NCBI RefSeq assembly: GCF_000473365.1
Contig: NZ_KI421517.1
Location: 4,600,296-4,664,295 of the forward strand
Length of the DNA: 64,000 bases
Direction: 5' to 3'
From: Adhaeribacter aquaticus DSM 16391
GTDB lineage: Bacteria; Bacteroidota; Bacteroidia; Cytophagales; Hymenobacteraceae
The stretch's first letter is position 1. Each line of letters begins with the position of its first letter. Under the pieces are notes generated by a model that searched no databases, was not told the DNA's origin, and was given only the letters and a program-made list of their open reading frames with translations. A program made the translations under genes and the position numbers. This document shows, piece by piece, positions 34,221 through 42,858 of the stretch.

Positions 34221-37112
34221 ATGAAATCATTCCTGCAAACAGCAGCCGAATATATCTACCAAAAATACGCGGAGAACATCAGCCAGATCTGTATTGTATT
34301 GCCTACGCGCCGGGCCAGCATTTATTTTAAAAACGCTTTGGCCCAAGTGGCTACGGAAGGAATCTGGTCACCGGAAGTTTCTTCTATGGAAGATTTTGTT
34401 ACTCGTTTAGCAAAAGTGGAAGTACTGGAGCCTATTCACCTGCAATTAGATCTGTTCGATATCCTACAGGATCTGGATCCAAATATTGATTTTGACCAGT
34501 ACGTAACCTGGGCTAGCACCTTATTGGAAGATTTCAGCCGGATGGATTATGAAGTAGTAGATACTGCTAAACTTTTTGAGTATGTGAGTCAGGCCAAAGC
34601 CCTGGAACGCTGGGATCCTAAACAAGCAGGTTTTGAAATATCTCCCTTAATTCAAAAATACTTTAAACTGTGGGATAACTTAGAACAAGCCTATATTAGA
34701 CTAAGGCAAAAACTAAAAAAAGATAAACAAGCCTACACCGGTATGGCTTACCGGCTGGTGGCTGATAACATTGAGGATATTCTTCAAAAATCAACCTGCC
34801 AACAATTTATTTTTTTAGGCTTAAACGCCTTAACCCACTCCGAGGAAATTATTATCCGCACCTTATTAAGCAAAAACAAGGCGGAAGTATTATTTGATTC
34901 GGATGATTTTTACATGGAGGACACCTCGCAGAATAGGGCTGGAAATTTCCTGCGGCGGTATAAAAAAACCTGGAAATTAGAGGAATGGAAATGGCAGCAG
35001 AATTACCTGTTAACTGACAAAAAAGAAATAAATGCTATTGCCGTGGCCAATGCCAGTATGCAGGGTAAAATAGCCGGCCAAATACTGCAAGACATCCGAC
35101 AGCAAAATCCCGCTGCCCAGGTAGCCATTGTACTTCCCGATGAAACTATGTTACTTCCGGTGCTCCATTCTATTCCGGAAGAGATTACAGATTACAACGT
35201 TACCATGGGACTTACCTTTAAGGGAACCCCACTATACAACCTTATTGATTTACTTTTTGAATTACACTTAACTGGTGTAATTCAGCCTGCTGATTTGGGC
35301 TATAAAGTAAATATGTACCACCACCTAACGGTGCAAAAAATCTTAAGTCACCCGTTTATCCGAAGGTACGAACAATATTTTGACTCTGTAACGGAAGAAG
35401 CTGCCGAACAAAGTTTTGTCTCTAAAACGCTGGCGGAAATTATTGCTAAAAACAAGGTTCTACTTTCGGCTAAAGAACTTTTAAAATTAGGTAATGAGCA
35501 CGCGTTGTTTAAGGCGTTGTTCCAAACCTGGCGCAACTGCGACGATATTATTGCTGCTTTTTATAGCTTGATTGATTTACTTAAGCAGGTATACCAATTT
35601 CAGCCGGAAAACCCGATCGAAACCGAGTACCTTTATATTTTTTATACCCTAGTGCAGCGCCTCGACTCTATTTTTGATTGTAGGGAACAACGCATTTCGG
35701 TACGAAGCTTTAAAAAGTTCTTATACGAGAATATTTCTACTACCCGATTACCTTTTAGCGGGGAGCCGATTTCGGATATTCAGGTAATGGGGTTCCTGGA
35801 AACCAGAGCACTTGATTTCGAGAACCTAATTATACTATCGGTAAATGAGAACGTATTACCAGCACCTAAGAAGCATAAATCGTTAATGCCCTATGATGTT
35901 CTTAGATCTTTTGGGCTACCTACTTATGCTGAACAGGAAAGCATTACCTCTTACTATTTTTACCGTTTATTACAGCGGGCCAAGCGCATACACTTGCTTT
36001 ATGTCTTACCTTCTGACACCTATGGCTCCGGTGAAAAAAGCAGGTTTATTCTGCAACTGCAACACCATTTAGTTCCGGCCAACCCGAACATTACCTTCCG
36101 CGACTTAACAGCTATTGTAGAACAACAGGAAAGCAAAGAATACCACCCAGACATTATTATTCAGAAAGATGAGCAACTGTTGGCTAGTATGAAACAAGCC
36201 TTACAAAAAGGACTTTATCCGTCGCACCTGAATATGTACCTAAATTGTTCATTGCAATACTATTTCTACAAAATAGCCGGCATTAAAGAAACCGAAGAAA
36301 TAGAAGAACAAATAGGGGCCGACCAGTTCGGAAATATTGTCCATAAAGTACTGGAAGATTACTTTAAACCTTTCTGGGAAAAGAAAACCTTAATAACAGC
36401 CAAAGATTTTGAGGTAATGCAGATTAAGCTACCGCAACGGGTAAAAGAAGCTTTTAAAGCCGGTATTTTAGGTAACGTACCAGAACAGGGCATGAATTTT
36501 TTACTCTTGAAAATAGCTACCCAGGTTTTGGAGGCCTACCTGAAAAAACAAACTGAAAGCAAAGACCTGCCACTACAAATTTTAAGTTTAGAGCAAACAC
36601 TGGAAACAACCTTACAGGTAAACATAGGCCATGAAACGATACCCGTAAAAATTGCCGGTAAAGCCGATAGAATTGACAGAACCGAAAAAGCCATCCGGGT
36701 AATAGACTATAAAACCGGAATGGTAGCTGCTAATGACTTAAAAATTAAAACAGAGGATGTGGCTGAGCATTTGTTAACCGACAAAAAGTACGGAAAGGTA
36801 AGGCAGCTTTGGTTATACAAGTACCTGATGGCTAAAAAGCTAAAAGCAGAAGGCAAATTAGATAACACCTTATTTGAACCAACCATAGAAGCCGGCATTA
36901 TTTCATTTCGGAATTTGAATGCAGGGCTAATGACGTCAGATATTGCATTTGAAGATGATAAGAATATTGGATTAGAAGACTTTATGCAACATTCTGAAAA
37001 ATATTTATCTCAATTTATTCAGGACATGCTAAACCCGGAAATTCCTATTAAAAAAACACAAGATTTGGAGGTTTGTCAGTATTGCGTGTACCGTGGCATT
37101 TGTGCCCGTTAA
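34221..37112 (+). CDS. PD-(D/E)XK nuclease, AddB-type recombination subunit
   Basis: The 963-residue protein has an inactivated helicase-like region and a C-terminal PD-(D/E)XK nuclease with AGKADRIDR and VIDYKTG (about 812-832), an intact catalytic set. A lone Cys at about 674 (LNCSLQYYFY) and three near the end, Cys952, Cys955 and Cys961 in CQYCVYRGIC, match the AddB pattern for a 4Fe-4S cluster that staples the nuclease domain. It follows the AddA-type gene by 166 bases and is closed by a strong terminator. Confidence 0.88.
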   Translation: MKSFLQTAAEYIYQKYAENISQICIVLPTRRASIYFKNALAQVATEGIWSPEVSSMEDFVTRLAKVEVLEPIHLQLDLFDILQDLDPNIDFDQYVTWASTLLEDFSRMDYEVVDTAKLFEYVSQAKALERWDPKQAGFEISPLIQKYFKLWDNLEQAYIRLRQKLKKDKQAYTGMAYRLVADNIEDILQKSTCQQFIFLGLNALTHSEEIIIRTLLSKNKAEVLFDSDDFYMEDTSQNRAGNFLRRYKKTWKLEEWKWQQNYLLTDKKEINAIAVANASMQGKIAGQILQDIRQQNPAAQVAIVLPDETMLLPVLHSIPEEITDYNVTMGLTFKGTPLYNLIDLLFELHLTGVIQPADLGYKVNMYHHLTVQKILSHPFIRRYEQYFDSVTEEAAEQSFVSKTLAEIIAKNKVLLSAKELLKLGNEHALFKALFQTWRNCDDIIAAFYSLIDLLKQVYQFQPENPIETEYLYIFYTLVQRLDSIFDCREQRISVRSFKKFLYENISTTRLPFSGEPISDIQVMGFLETRALDFENLIILSVNENVLPAPKKHKSLMPYDVLRSFGLPTYAEQESITSYYFYRLLQRAKRIHLLYVLPSDTYGSGEKSRFILQLQHHLVPANPNITFRDLTAIVEQQESKEYHPDIIIQKDEQLLASMKQALQKGLYPSHLNMYLNCSLQYYFYKIAGIKETEEIEEQIGADQFGNIVHKVLEDYFKPFWEKKTLITAKDFEVMQIKLPQRVKEAFKAGILGNVPEQGMNFLLLKIATQVLEAYLKKQTESKDLPLQILSLEQTLETTLQVNIGHETIPVKIAGKADRIDRTEKAIRVIDYKTGMVAANDLKIKTEDVAEHLLTDKKYGKVRQLWLYKYLMAKKLKAEGKLDNTLFEPTIEAGIISFRNLNAGLMTSDIAFEDDKNIGLEDFMQHSEKYLSQFIQDMLNPEIPIKKTQDLEVCQYCVYRGICAR

Positions 37113-37150
37113 AATAAAAAAGGAGCTTCACGGAGCTCCTTTTTTATTTT
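37111..37150. terminator. Bidirectional terminator after AddB-type gene
   Basis: A perfect 17-bp stem (37111-37127 with 37134-37150) holds GGAGCT/AGCTCC and A/T flanks. It starts at the AddB-type stop region and also faces the end of the leftward LysM gene. Confidence 0.88.
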
Positions 37151-37191
37151 TCACTTATAGTGCTTTATACGTGTTAAAACAAAAGTATGTT

Positions 37192-37506
37192 TTAACGCGG
37201 AATAACTATTTTTTGCCCCGGATGAATTAAATTCGGGTCTTTTATCTGATCTGTATTTGCCTGATGGATTTTGTGCCAGGCATTCGCATCTCCGTACAGC
37301 TGTTTAGCAATTTTAGATAAAGAATCGCCACTTTTTACGGTATAATATTCTTTTTGAGGTGCTGCAGGCTGAGCTGGTTGGGCCGCTTGTGGTTGAGCTA
37401 CACTTGGCTGAGACGGCGCAGCTGGTTTCACTACATTATTTTTAGGGGTCGCCTGCGGATTTGCTGGCTTCTCATCTCCTTTTTTAAAAAAATCAAATAA
37501 TCCCAT
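37192..37506 (-). CDS. LysM-domain protein
   Basis: The 104-residue protein has a short N-terminal segment MGLFDFFKKGDEKP, a Pro/Ala/Gln linker (about 18-50) and one LysM domain (about 53-103) with YYTVKSGDSLSKIAKQLYGD and LIHPGQKIVIPR. There is no signal peptide, so like E. coli Kbp (YgaU) it may act inside the cell, perhaps in potassium or stress response; that role is inferred only from the similar size and domain. Confidence 0.85.
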   Translation of the reverse strand: MGLFDFFKKGDEKPANPQATPKNNVVKPAAPSQPSVAQPQAAQPAQPAAPQKEYYTVKSGDSLSKIAKQLYGDANAWHKIHQANTDQIKDPNLIHPGQKIVIPR

Positions 37507-37808
37507 AGTTCTTTCTATTATATTAAAATATTTATCATTCTGTAGGAAAGCTTTTTATGGCTCCCATCTATATTTTAACATACGCCCCCCTCTTGGTTTA
37601 GTTATAGAACCCTCCTAATTTATCTTTGCCTTTACAGGCGAATACAAGCTGTTCTTCCAAAATTATCTTTATTAGCTACTCATTTTATTCTTAACAATTT
37701 AACCTATTGTAAAAAGTCTCCGTAACATTCAGAAAATAAAATGTTTTAATGCCAGGTATAAAGACTGTAAGTCTATAAACAAATTTTAAGAACCTTAAAT
37801 CTATAACT
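37507..37808. other. Intergenic region with a -7 element at 37621-37628
   Basis: About 300 bases between divergent genes. TATCTTTG at 37621-37628 is a perfect rightward -7 element, with TTGG 25 bases upstream at a spacing longer than usual. It would give the lipoprotein gene a leader of about 175 bases. No ORF or repeat is seen. Confidence 0.45.
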
Positions 37809-38219
37809 ATGAAAATCTCAGTTTTGAAGAATTATTTATCCCTCTTAACACTTGTTCTATTTTTACTTGCCAGTTGCGGTGGCGACAAAAATACAATAGG
37901 TACGGCTGCAACCATTTCGGGTAGCCAAAATAAACTCTGGATAGCCCGGAAGAGTATTGCTGCTGATGGCCAGGTGCGTAAAATGACAAAAAAAGAAAGG
38001 GATGAAGAAATCCAGTTTTTTGCAAACGGATCTTTCAGTATGCGGTCGGCCGAACAAAATACTTCCGGAAAATGGACTTTTGATCCAATGATTAAAAATT
38101 TAACATTACAATACGTTGGCTCTGATGCGGTGAAAAATTTTGAAGTGGTAAAACTTAATGATAAAGAAATGATTCTAAGACAGGAAGATGGGTCTTCTAT
38201 GGAGCTAAAGGCTCAATAA
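37809..38219 (+). CDS. Small conserved-type lipoprotein
   Basis: The 136-residue product has a lipoprotein signal with lipobox LLASC (about 24) followed by GGDKN. The mature part contains KLWIARKSIAADGQVRKMTKKERDE and a closing KEMILRQEDGSSMELK, which look like a small lipocalin-type beta-barrel (as in Bacteroidota lipocalin-like domain proteins). That fold call is uncertain. It is a single-gene unit with a terminator 40 bases downstream. Confidence 0.7.
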   Translation: MKISVLKNYLSLLTLVLFLLASCGGDKNTIGTAATISGSQNKLWIARKSIAADGQVRKMTKKERDEEIQFFANGSFSMRSAEQNTSGKWTFDPMIKNLTLQYVGSDAVKNFEVVKLNDKEMILRQEDGSSMELKAQ

Positions 38220-38259
38220 TTTTATTTTATCTTTTCTTTAATAAAATAAAAGGTACTTT

Positions 38260-38290
38260 AAACCGGTTTCTCATAAGAGAGCCGGTTTTT
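38260..38290 (+). terminator. Terminator after lipoprotein gene
   Basis: AAACCGG with TTCTC pairs imperfectly with GAGAGCCGGTTTT, followed by a T run, 40 bases after the stop. Confidence 0.7.
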
Positions 38291-38334
38291 TATTTTATTT
38301 TAGTAGCTTCTGCTCAGATTTGTTATTTTTATAT

Positions 38335-39675
38335 ATGGAAATACTTTTTGCTTTTGTTGGATTGATAATTGGCTTTATTTCGGCCTATATGGTTTTTAAA
38401 TTCAGAAATGCCTCCATACAAGAGAAGGTTAATCAGGCCCAGGTAAACCAATCAGTTTTGCAGCTACAGGTACAGGAAAAACAAAGTGAAATAGCCCAGT
38501 TAAAAGAACAGATAAGAACGAGCAATGCCAATATTCTATCGCTGCAAACAGAATTAACCAAAACAGAAACTGATTTATACCATCTGAAACAAAAACTTAC
38601 CGACCAGAAAGATGAATTAGAAACCTTACGGACTTCATTTTTACAACAATTTGCCAGTGTCTCCAATCAGGTTTTGGTTACCAATGCCGAACATTTCAAA
38701 AAAGCTTCGGCCGAAAACCTGGAAAACATATTAACTCCTTTAAAAGAACGAATAAAAGAATTTGAAACGAAAGTAGATACCACTTACGAAAAAAGTCTGC
38801 GGGAGAATATTGCTTTAAAAGAGCAAATTTCGATGCTGGCCAGCCTGAACCAGCAAATGAGTCAGGATGCAATAAACTTAACGAAAGCTTTAAAAGGTGA
38901 ACGAAAAACGCAGGGCAACTGGGGTGAGTATTTATTGGAAGTTTTACTAGAAAAATCTGGCCTGCGGCAGGGTGATCATTATAACCGGGAAGTGGTGTTA
39001 AAGAATGAGGAAAATAAAACCTACCGCCCCGATGTTATTGTGAACTTACCCGGCCAGAAACATCTAATTATAGATTCTAAAGTTTCTTTATTGGCGTATG
39101 ATGCTTATAGCAACTGCGAAGATGAAACCTTGCAACAAGCACACCTTATCAGTCACATTCAATCTATCCGGACCCATTACCAGGAATTAAGTAAAAAAGA
39201 ATACCACCATTTAATTGGTGTTCATTCTCCTGATTTTGTACTCATGTACATTCCTATTGAGCCAGCATTTAATCTGGCAATGCAGCATGACCGGGATTTG
39301 TTTATAGATGCCCTGAACCACAATATTGTTTTTGTTACCACCTCTACCTTACTGGCCACTTTACGTACCGTAGAAGGAGTCTGGAAACAAGAAAACCAAA
39401 AGAATAATGTACTTAAAATTGCGAAAGAAAGTGGCTTGTTGTATGATAAATTTGTTGGTTTTGTTGAAGATTTAAAAGCCATTGGCAAGCACCTGGATAA
39501 TAGCCACAGCAGTTACCAGGCGGCTATGAATAAATTAACGGACGGCAAAGGCAACTTAATTAAGAAAGTAGAACAATTAAAAAACATGGGTGCCCGCACT
39601 TCTAAATCCTTAGATATCAGCTTACTTAAAGATTCAGAAACAGAAGAAGTTAGTGCAGGGCTTTTAAGTGACTAA
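38335..39675 (+). CDS. rmuC: DNA recombination protein RmuC
   Basis: From ATG 38335 the protein is 446 residues: an N-terminal membrane helix (about 2-20), a coiled coil (about 25-110) and the RmuC domain with GERKTQGNWGEYLLEVLLEKSGL, RPDVIVNLPGQKHLIIDSKVSL and PDFVLMYIPIEPAF. The DSK motif belongs to a PD-(D/E)XK-like nuclease fold. RmuC limits inversions at short inverted repeats in E. coli. Two upstream codons could start in frame (38320), but the ATG at the membrane helix is usual. Confidence 0.93.
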   Translation: MEILFAFVGLIIGFISAYMVFKFRNASIQEKVNQAQVNQSVLQLQVQEKQSEIAQLKEQIRTSNANILSLQTELTKTETDLYHLKQKLTDQKDELETLRTSFLQQFASVSNQVLVTNAEHFKKASAENLENILTPLKERIKEFETKVDTTYEKSLRENIALKEQISMLASLNQQMSQDAINLTKALKGERKTQGNWGEYLLEVLLEKSGLRQGDHYNREVVLKNEENKTYRPDVIVNLPGQKHLIIDSKVSLLAYDAYSNCEDETLQQAHLISHIQSIRTHYQELSKKEYHHLIGVHSPDFVLMYIPIEPAFNLAMQHDRDLFIDALNHNIVFVTTSTLLATLRTVEGVWKQENQKNNVLKIAKESGLLYDKFVGFVEDLKAIGKHLDNSHSSYQAAMNKLTDGKGNLIKKVEQLKNMGARTSKSLDISLLKDSETEEVSAGLLSD

Positions 39676-39714
39676 AAAAATTTTATTTTTACCTCTTCTT
39701 ACAAAACCTACCCT

Positions 39715-40578
39715 ATGGAAAAAGTAAATTTTAAAATTGGTGGTGTACCGGAGCATTTTAATTTACCCTGGCACCTGGCCATGCAGGAAGGTTTATTTGA
39801 ACAGGCTGGCCTCCAATTATCATGGACTGATTACCTTGGTGGTACCGGAGCCATGACGAAGGACTTACGTTCCGGCGATTTAGATATTGCGGTGCTTTTA
39901 ACCGAAGGAATTGTAGCCGATATTGTAAAAGGAAACGAGAGTAAAATTATTCAGGTTTTTGTAGAATCTCCTCTAAATTGGGGAGTACATGTACCAGCTC
40001 AAAGTAACTTATATGAGGCAAAAGATTTAGAAGGCAAACGGGTTGCCATTAGCCGTATGGGATCCGGATCGCATTTAATGGCTTTCGTATACGCTACCCA
40101 GCAGGGATGGAATCCGGCTGATTCAGAACTGGTATTGGTAGGAGGTATAGATGGTGCCCGGGTAGCCTTTAAAAATAATACCGCCGATGTTTTTCTATGG
40201 GAAAAGTTTATGACGAAGCCTTTGGTAGATGCCGGAGAATTTAGGCGGGTAGATGAAATTCCAACTCCTTGGCCATGCTTTGTTATTGCTGCCCGCCAGG
40301 AAATCATCAATCAGCAGGCCGGTCCTTTAAAAAAGCTCCTGAAAATAATTAATACTGCCAATCAATCTTTCAAACAAAATCCGGAAGCCGTAAACCTGGT
40401 ATCGCAAAATTTTAACCTGCAGCCAGCCGATGCCCAAACCTGGTTTACCAGTACCCGCTGGGCTACTACAACTGGAGTTTCTGAGTCCATGATACAAGGC
40501 GTGATAGATATGTTACGCAAACTGGAATTAATCGACCAGACGCCTCAAGCGTCCGAACTAATAGAAATATTATCCTAA
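39715..40578 (+). CDS. Periplasmic-binding-fold protein without signal peptide (NMT1/THI5-like)
   Basis: The 287-residue protein has the type 2 periplasmic-binding fold of NMT1/THI5 and sulfonate-binding proteins: FKIGGVPEHFNLPWHLAMQEG, GGTGAMTKDLRSGDLDIAVLLTEG, LEGKRVAISRMGSGSHLMA and ADVFLWEKFM. Unlike true ABC binding proteins it has no signal peptide or lipobox and begins directly with the first strand, and no permease or ATPase gene is adjacent. It may be a cytosolic enzyme or sensor. It follows rmuC by 39 bases and ends at a terminator. Confidence 0.82.
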   Translation: MEKVNFKIGGVPEHFNLPWHLAMQEGLFEQAGLQLSWTDYLGGTGAMTKDLRSGDLDIAVLLTEGIVADIVKGNESKIIQVFVESPLNWGVHVPAQSNLYEAKDLEGKRVAISRMGSGSHLMAFVYATQQGWNPADSELVLVGGIDGARVAFKNNTADVFLWEKFMTKPLVDAGEFRRVDEIPTPWPCFVIAARQEIINQQAGPLKKLLKIINTANQSFKQNPEAVNLVSQNFNLQPADAQTWFTSTRWATTTGVSESMIQGVIDMLRKLELIDQTPQASELIEILS

Positions 40579-40583
40579 ATTTC

Positions 40584-40616
40584 AAGGCTATTCTAAAAAA
40601 GGATAGCCTTTTTTTA
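40584..40616 (+). terminator. Terminator after binding-fold gene
   Basis: AAGGCTAT (40584-40591) pairs with ATAGCCTT (40603-40610), followed by seven T, just after the stop codon. Confidence 0.82.
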
Positions 40617-40629
40617 CGCTCCTCTCCTA

Positions 40630-40886
40630 TTGAAAAAAATTTACTTATCCGTGCTCTGGAAATAGTTATCCTGTGTTCATTTATAGGCCGAAAAGTTTAT
40701 AAAACTGAAGCTGATTATTTTATTGAAAGCTTTACACTAAAATACCAACAGCTATACACAGTTGCTTCCGAAACTGAATGGACTTCCAATACGCATTTGG
40801 TAGAAGGAGACTCTACAAATGTAATGCCCACCCGCCAAGCCAATAAAGCCATGGTGGCTTACTTCGAACCTCTTTTAGCTTATTAA
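40630..40886 (+). pseudogene. Decayed N-terminal remnant of an M2 (ACE-like) metallopeptidase lipoprotein
   Basis: A TTG at 40630 opens a signal-peptide-like text (LKKIYLSVLW) that hits a stop after 11 codons. A frame shift later the sequence becomes clearly protein-like: KTEADYFIESFTLKYQQLYT, then EWTSNTHLVEGDSTNVM and QANKAMVAYF, ending at TAA 40884-40886. This matches my memory of the first roughly 80 residues of Bacteroidota M2 peptidases, lipoproteins of around 600 residues. The rest, including the HEXXH zinc site, is absent. So it is a small fossil left by a deletion plus frameshift. Confidence 0.6.
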
Positions 40887-41004
40887 AAGAACAAAATAAA
40901 GGTCAGGAATTTATGGTGTTAAACACTTTTAAACTTTATCATACAAAAGAGCCATTTTAGTTAACTCTTTTGTATAATTTTATTACTATTAGAGAAAAGT
41001 CCTT

Positions 41005-41721
41005 CTAATAATTCGCTTCTACGGCTGGTACATCAATCAGGATAAAAGCACTATCCTGAGCTGCTTTTATAGTCACCAAATCCACCTGGTCTATCCGTAA
41101 CTGATCTTCCTTAGTTGCCTGTACGCCATTCACAAATACTTCCCCATCTATTAGGTAGATAAAGGTTTTACGAATGCTAAAAGTCTGAAAATTTAGCTCT
41201 TTATCAGCGTTAAGTTTTCCATAATAAATAGTGGAGTTAGAGTTCATATAAACCACATCTTCCAAAACTTTCTGGCCTGATACCAGCGGAATTAACTCAT
41301 TTTTAGCATCATAAAAATCAATGCTTTTTTGTTCATAAGATGGAGACAAACCTTGCTTATTAGGCATAAACCATAACTGGTATAAGTGTAGTTCTTTGTC
41401 TTGCTCGTTTCGCTCGGAGTGTGTAATGCCTGTACCAGCCGTCATGCGTTGTACTTCTCCGGCCGAAATGGTAGTTTTATTACCAAGGCTATCTTCGTGG
41501 GCTACCTCTCCTTCCAAAACAATGGTGATAATTTCCATTTCTGAATGCGCATGCATCGGAAATCCTGAATTCCCGGCGATCCGGTCATCATTAAAAACCC
41601 GCAAAGGCCCAAAATGTACGTTATTGAAGTCGTAATAATCAGCGAAAGAAAAAAGAAAGTAGGAATTTAACCAACCAGCAGAAGAATTATACCTTTCAGA
41701 AGCAATAATAAGTTTGACCAT
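41005..41721 (-). CDS. Pirin family protein (YhhW-like quercetinase type)
   Basis: The 238-residue bicupin has the pirin N-terminal cupin with FGPLRVFNDDRIAG, the metal ligands His57 and His59 in FPMHAHSEMEI, and His101 and Glu103 in GTGITHSERN. The four-ligand site is intact, so it could act as a quercetin 2,3-dioxygenase-like metal enzyme; many pirins instead have regulatory roles. It has no signal peptide. A perfect -7 element on its strand lies 33 bases upstream of the ATG. Confidence 0.93.
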   Translation of the reverse strand: MVKLIIASERYNSSAGWLNSYFLFSFADYYDFNNVHFGPLRVFNDDRIAGNSGFPMHAHSEMEIITIVLEGEVAHEDSLGNKTTISAGEVQRMTAGTGITHSERNEQDKELHLYQLWFMPNKQGLSPSYEQKSIDFYDAKNELIPLVSGQKVLEDVVYMNSNSTIYYGKLNADKELNFQTFSIRKTFIYLIDGEVFVNGVQATKEDQLRIDQVDLVTIKAAQDSAFILIDVPAVEANY

Positions 41722-41753
41722 AGTATAGCAGATTTATTTGCGTGATTCAAGAT

Positions 41754-41761
41754 CAAAAATA
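41754..41761 (-). promoter_or_regulatory. -7 promoter element (TATTTTTG) of the pirin gene
   Basis: CAAAAATA on the + strand reads TATTTTTG leftward, matching TAnnTTTG, and would start a pirin mRNA with a leader of about 25 bases. Confidence 0.45.
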
Positions 41762-41822
41762 TCTTGAAAATACTATTTACGTTTGCTAAGGCTATTGGTT
41801 AGTTACTGCTTGCAGTTAAAAA

Positions 41823-41852
41823 AAGGCCAGTCTCTGTTCAGAAACTGGCCTT
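41823..41852 (-). terminator. Terminator after S24 repressor gene
   Basis: AAGGCCAGT (41823-41831) pairs with ACTGGCCTT (41844-41852), 24 bases downstream of the leftward stop. The leftward reading ends in only a short T stretch after the stem. Confidence 0.75.
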
Positions 41853-41875
41853 ATTACGATGAATTATCGTTTACC

Positions 41876-42652
41876 TTATGCTTTCTTTAATTTAATTACT
41901 TCCTGCTGCAAGTCCATTACAATAGAGGTTAGTTTACTTAAAGAGAAGTCTGCAATAGGAAACGTACTGCTAATATATGCTTTTGCCTCCCAGATTTCAG
42001 AAACATCTTCTACCGGAACCTCATAAGGTTCATAAATAGGATTATCCGAGTGTAATCTTAATAAAGACCTTTCGGAGATTTTATTAAAGATCCGTTTAAA
42101 TACCACTCCTTCCTGCTGGCTAACCACAATGCAGGGTGTACCGTCTTTTATCTCAGTCCAATCTTCCACGTACTTTCCTATAATAACGGCCCCGGAAGCA
42201 ATAGGTAACATAGAATCTCCTTTAATCTCGAAAGCCCGGTGCGTACCAATTGCATCCAGCATCGGCAACCGGAACCGGGGCAGTTCCTCAATAAATTCCG
42301 GATCGGCATAGCCATTTAAATAACCAGCACTGGCTTTTTGAGGCACCAGCTCGATAAATTCATTCTGATCTTTATCAACTGTTATAGCTAAAACCCGTAA
42401 ATTAGACTTGCCCGGCAGGTTGCTAGTTTCATTAGCCGAAGAGGCTGCTGTTTGGCTTAAATCAACTGTTATAAATTGGTCGAGGGAAATACCAAAAAAC
42501 CGGGCCATGGAAACTAAAGTACTTAATTTAGGTTCTGCCCTTCCCTCTTCGTAAGCCCCTATTAATGAACGTTTAATTTCTAATTTTTCAGCTAACTGAG
42601 CCTGCGTAAGACCTTGCTTTTTCCTTAAAATTTTTAAGTTATTTTCTACCAT
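41876..42652 (-). CDS. XRE-family repressor with LexA/S24 autoprotease domain
   Basis: The 258-residue protein has an N-terminal helix-turn-helix (about 5-60, LRKKQGLTQAQLAEKLEIKR) and a C-terminal S24 domain with the Ser-Lys dyad: Ser147 in IKGDSMLP and Lys186 in VVFKRI. An Ala-Gly pair (Ala109-Gly110 in KASAGYLNGY) sits where LexA-type proteins cut themselves. It should be a damage- or stress-released repressor. No prophage genes are adjacent, so it is probably a host regulator; targets are unknown. A coiled-coil-like end (VMDLQQEVIKLKKA) may help dimerise it. Confidence 0.88.
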   Translation of the reverse strand: MVENNLKILRKKQGLTQAQLAEKLEIKRSLIGAYEEGRAEPKLSTLVSMARFFGISLDQFITVDLSQTAASSANETSNLPGKSNLRVLAITVDKDQNEFIELVPQKASAGYLNGYADPEFIEELPRFRLPMLDAIGTHRAFEIKGDSMLPIASGAVIIGKYVEDWTEIKDGTPCIVVSQQEGVVFKRIFNKISERSLLRLHSDNPIYEPYEVPVEDVSEIWEAKAYISSTFPIADFSLSKLTSIVMDLQQEVIKLKKA

Positions 42653-42858
42653 TAAGCTAATTATAAAGCTTTCAAACCTTCCTATATACGTAAATTTAGT
42701 AAAACAAGAAATAAAATACTAATATTTTTAGAAACCTTTAGTTATTTTATTTAAGTAAGTGGATTGACTTTAATAAATTTCCATACCTATTTTAGAAAAT
42801 TACCATATTGCATTTATCCATATCTTAGAGCAACATTAACTTGTAAGTGGGGAGCAAC

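Noticed and set aside
41876-42652. S24 repressor as the control gene of a prophage
   Set aside because: No integrase, replication or structural phage gene is nearby; flanking genes are ordinary chromosomal ones.
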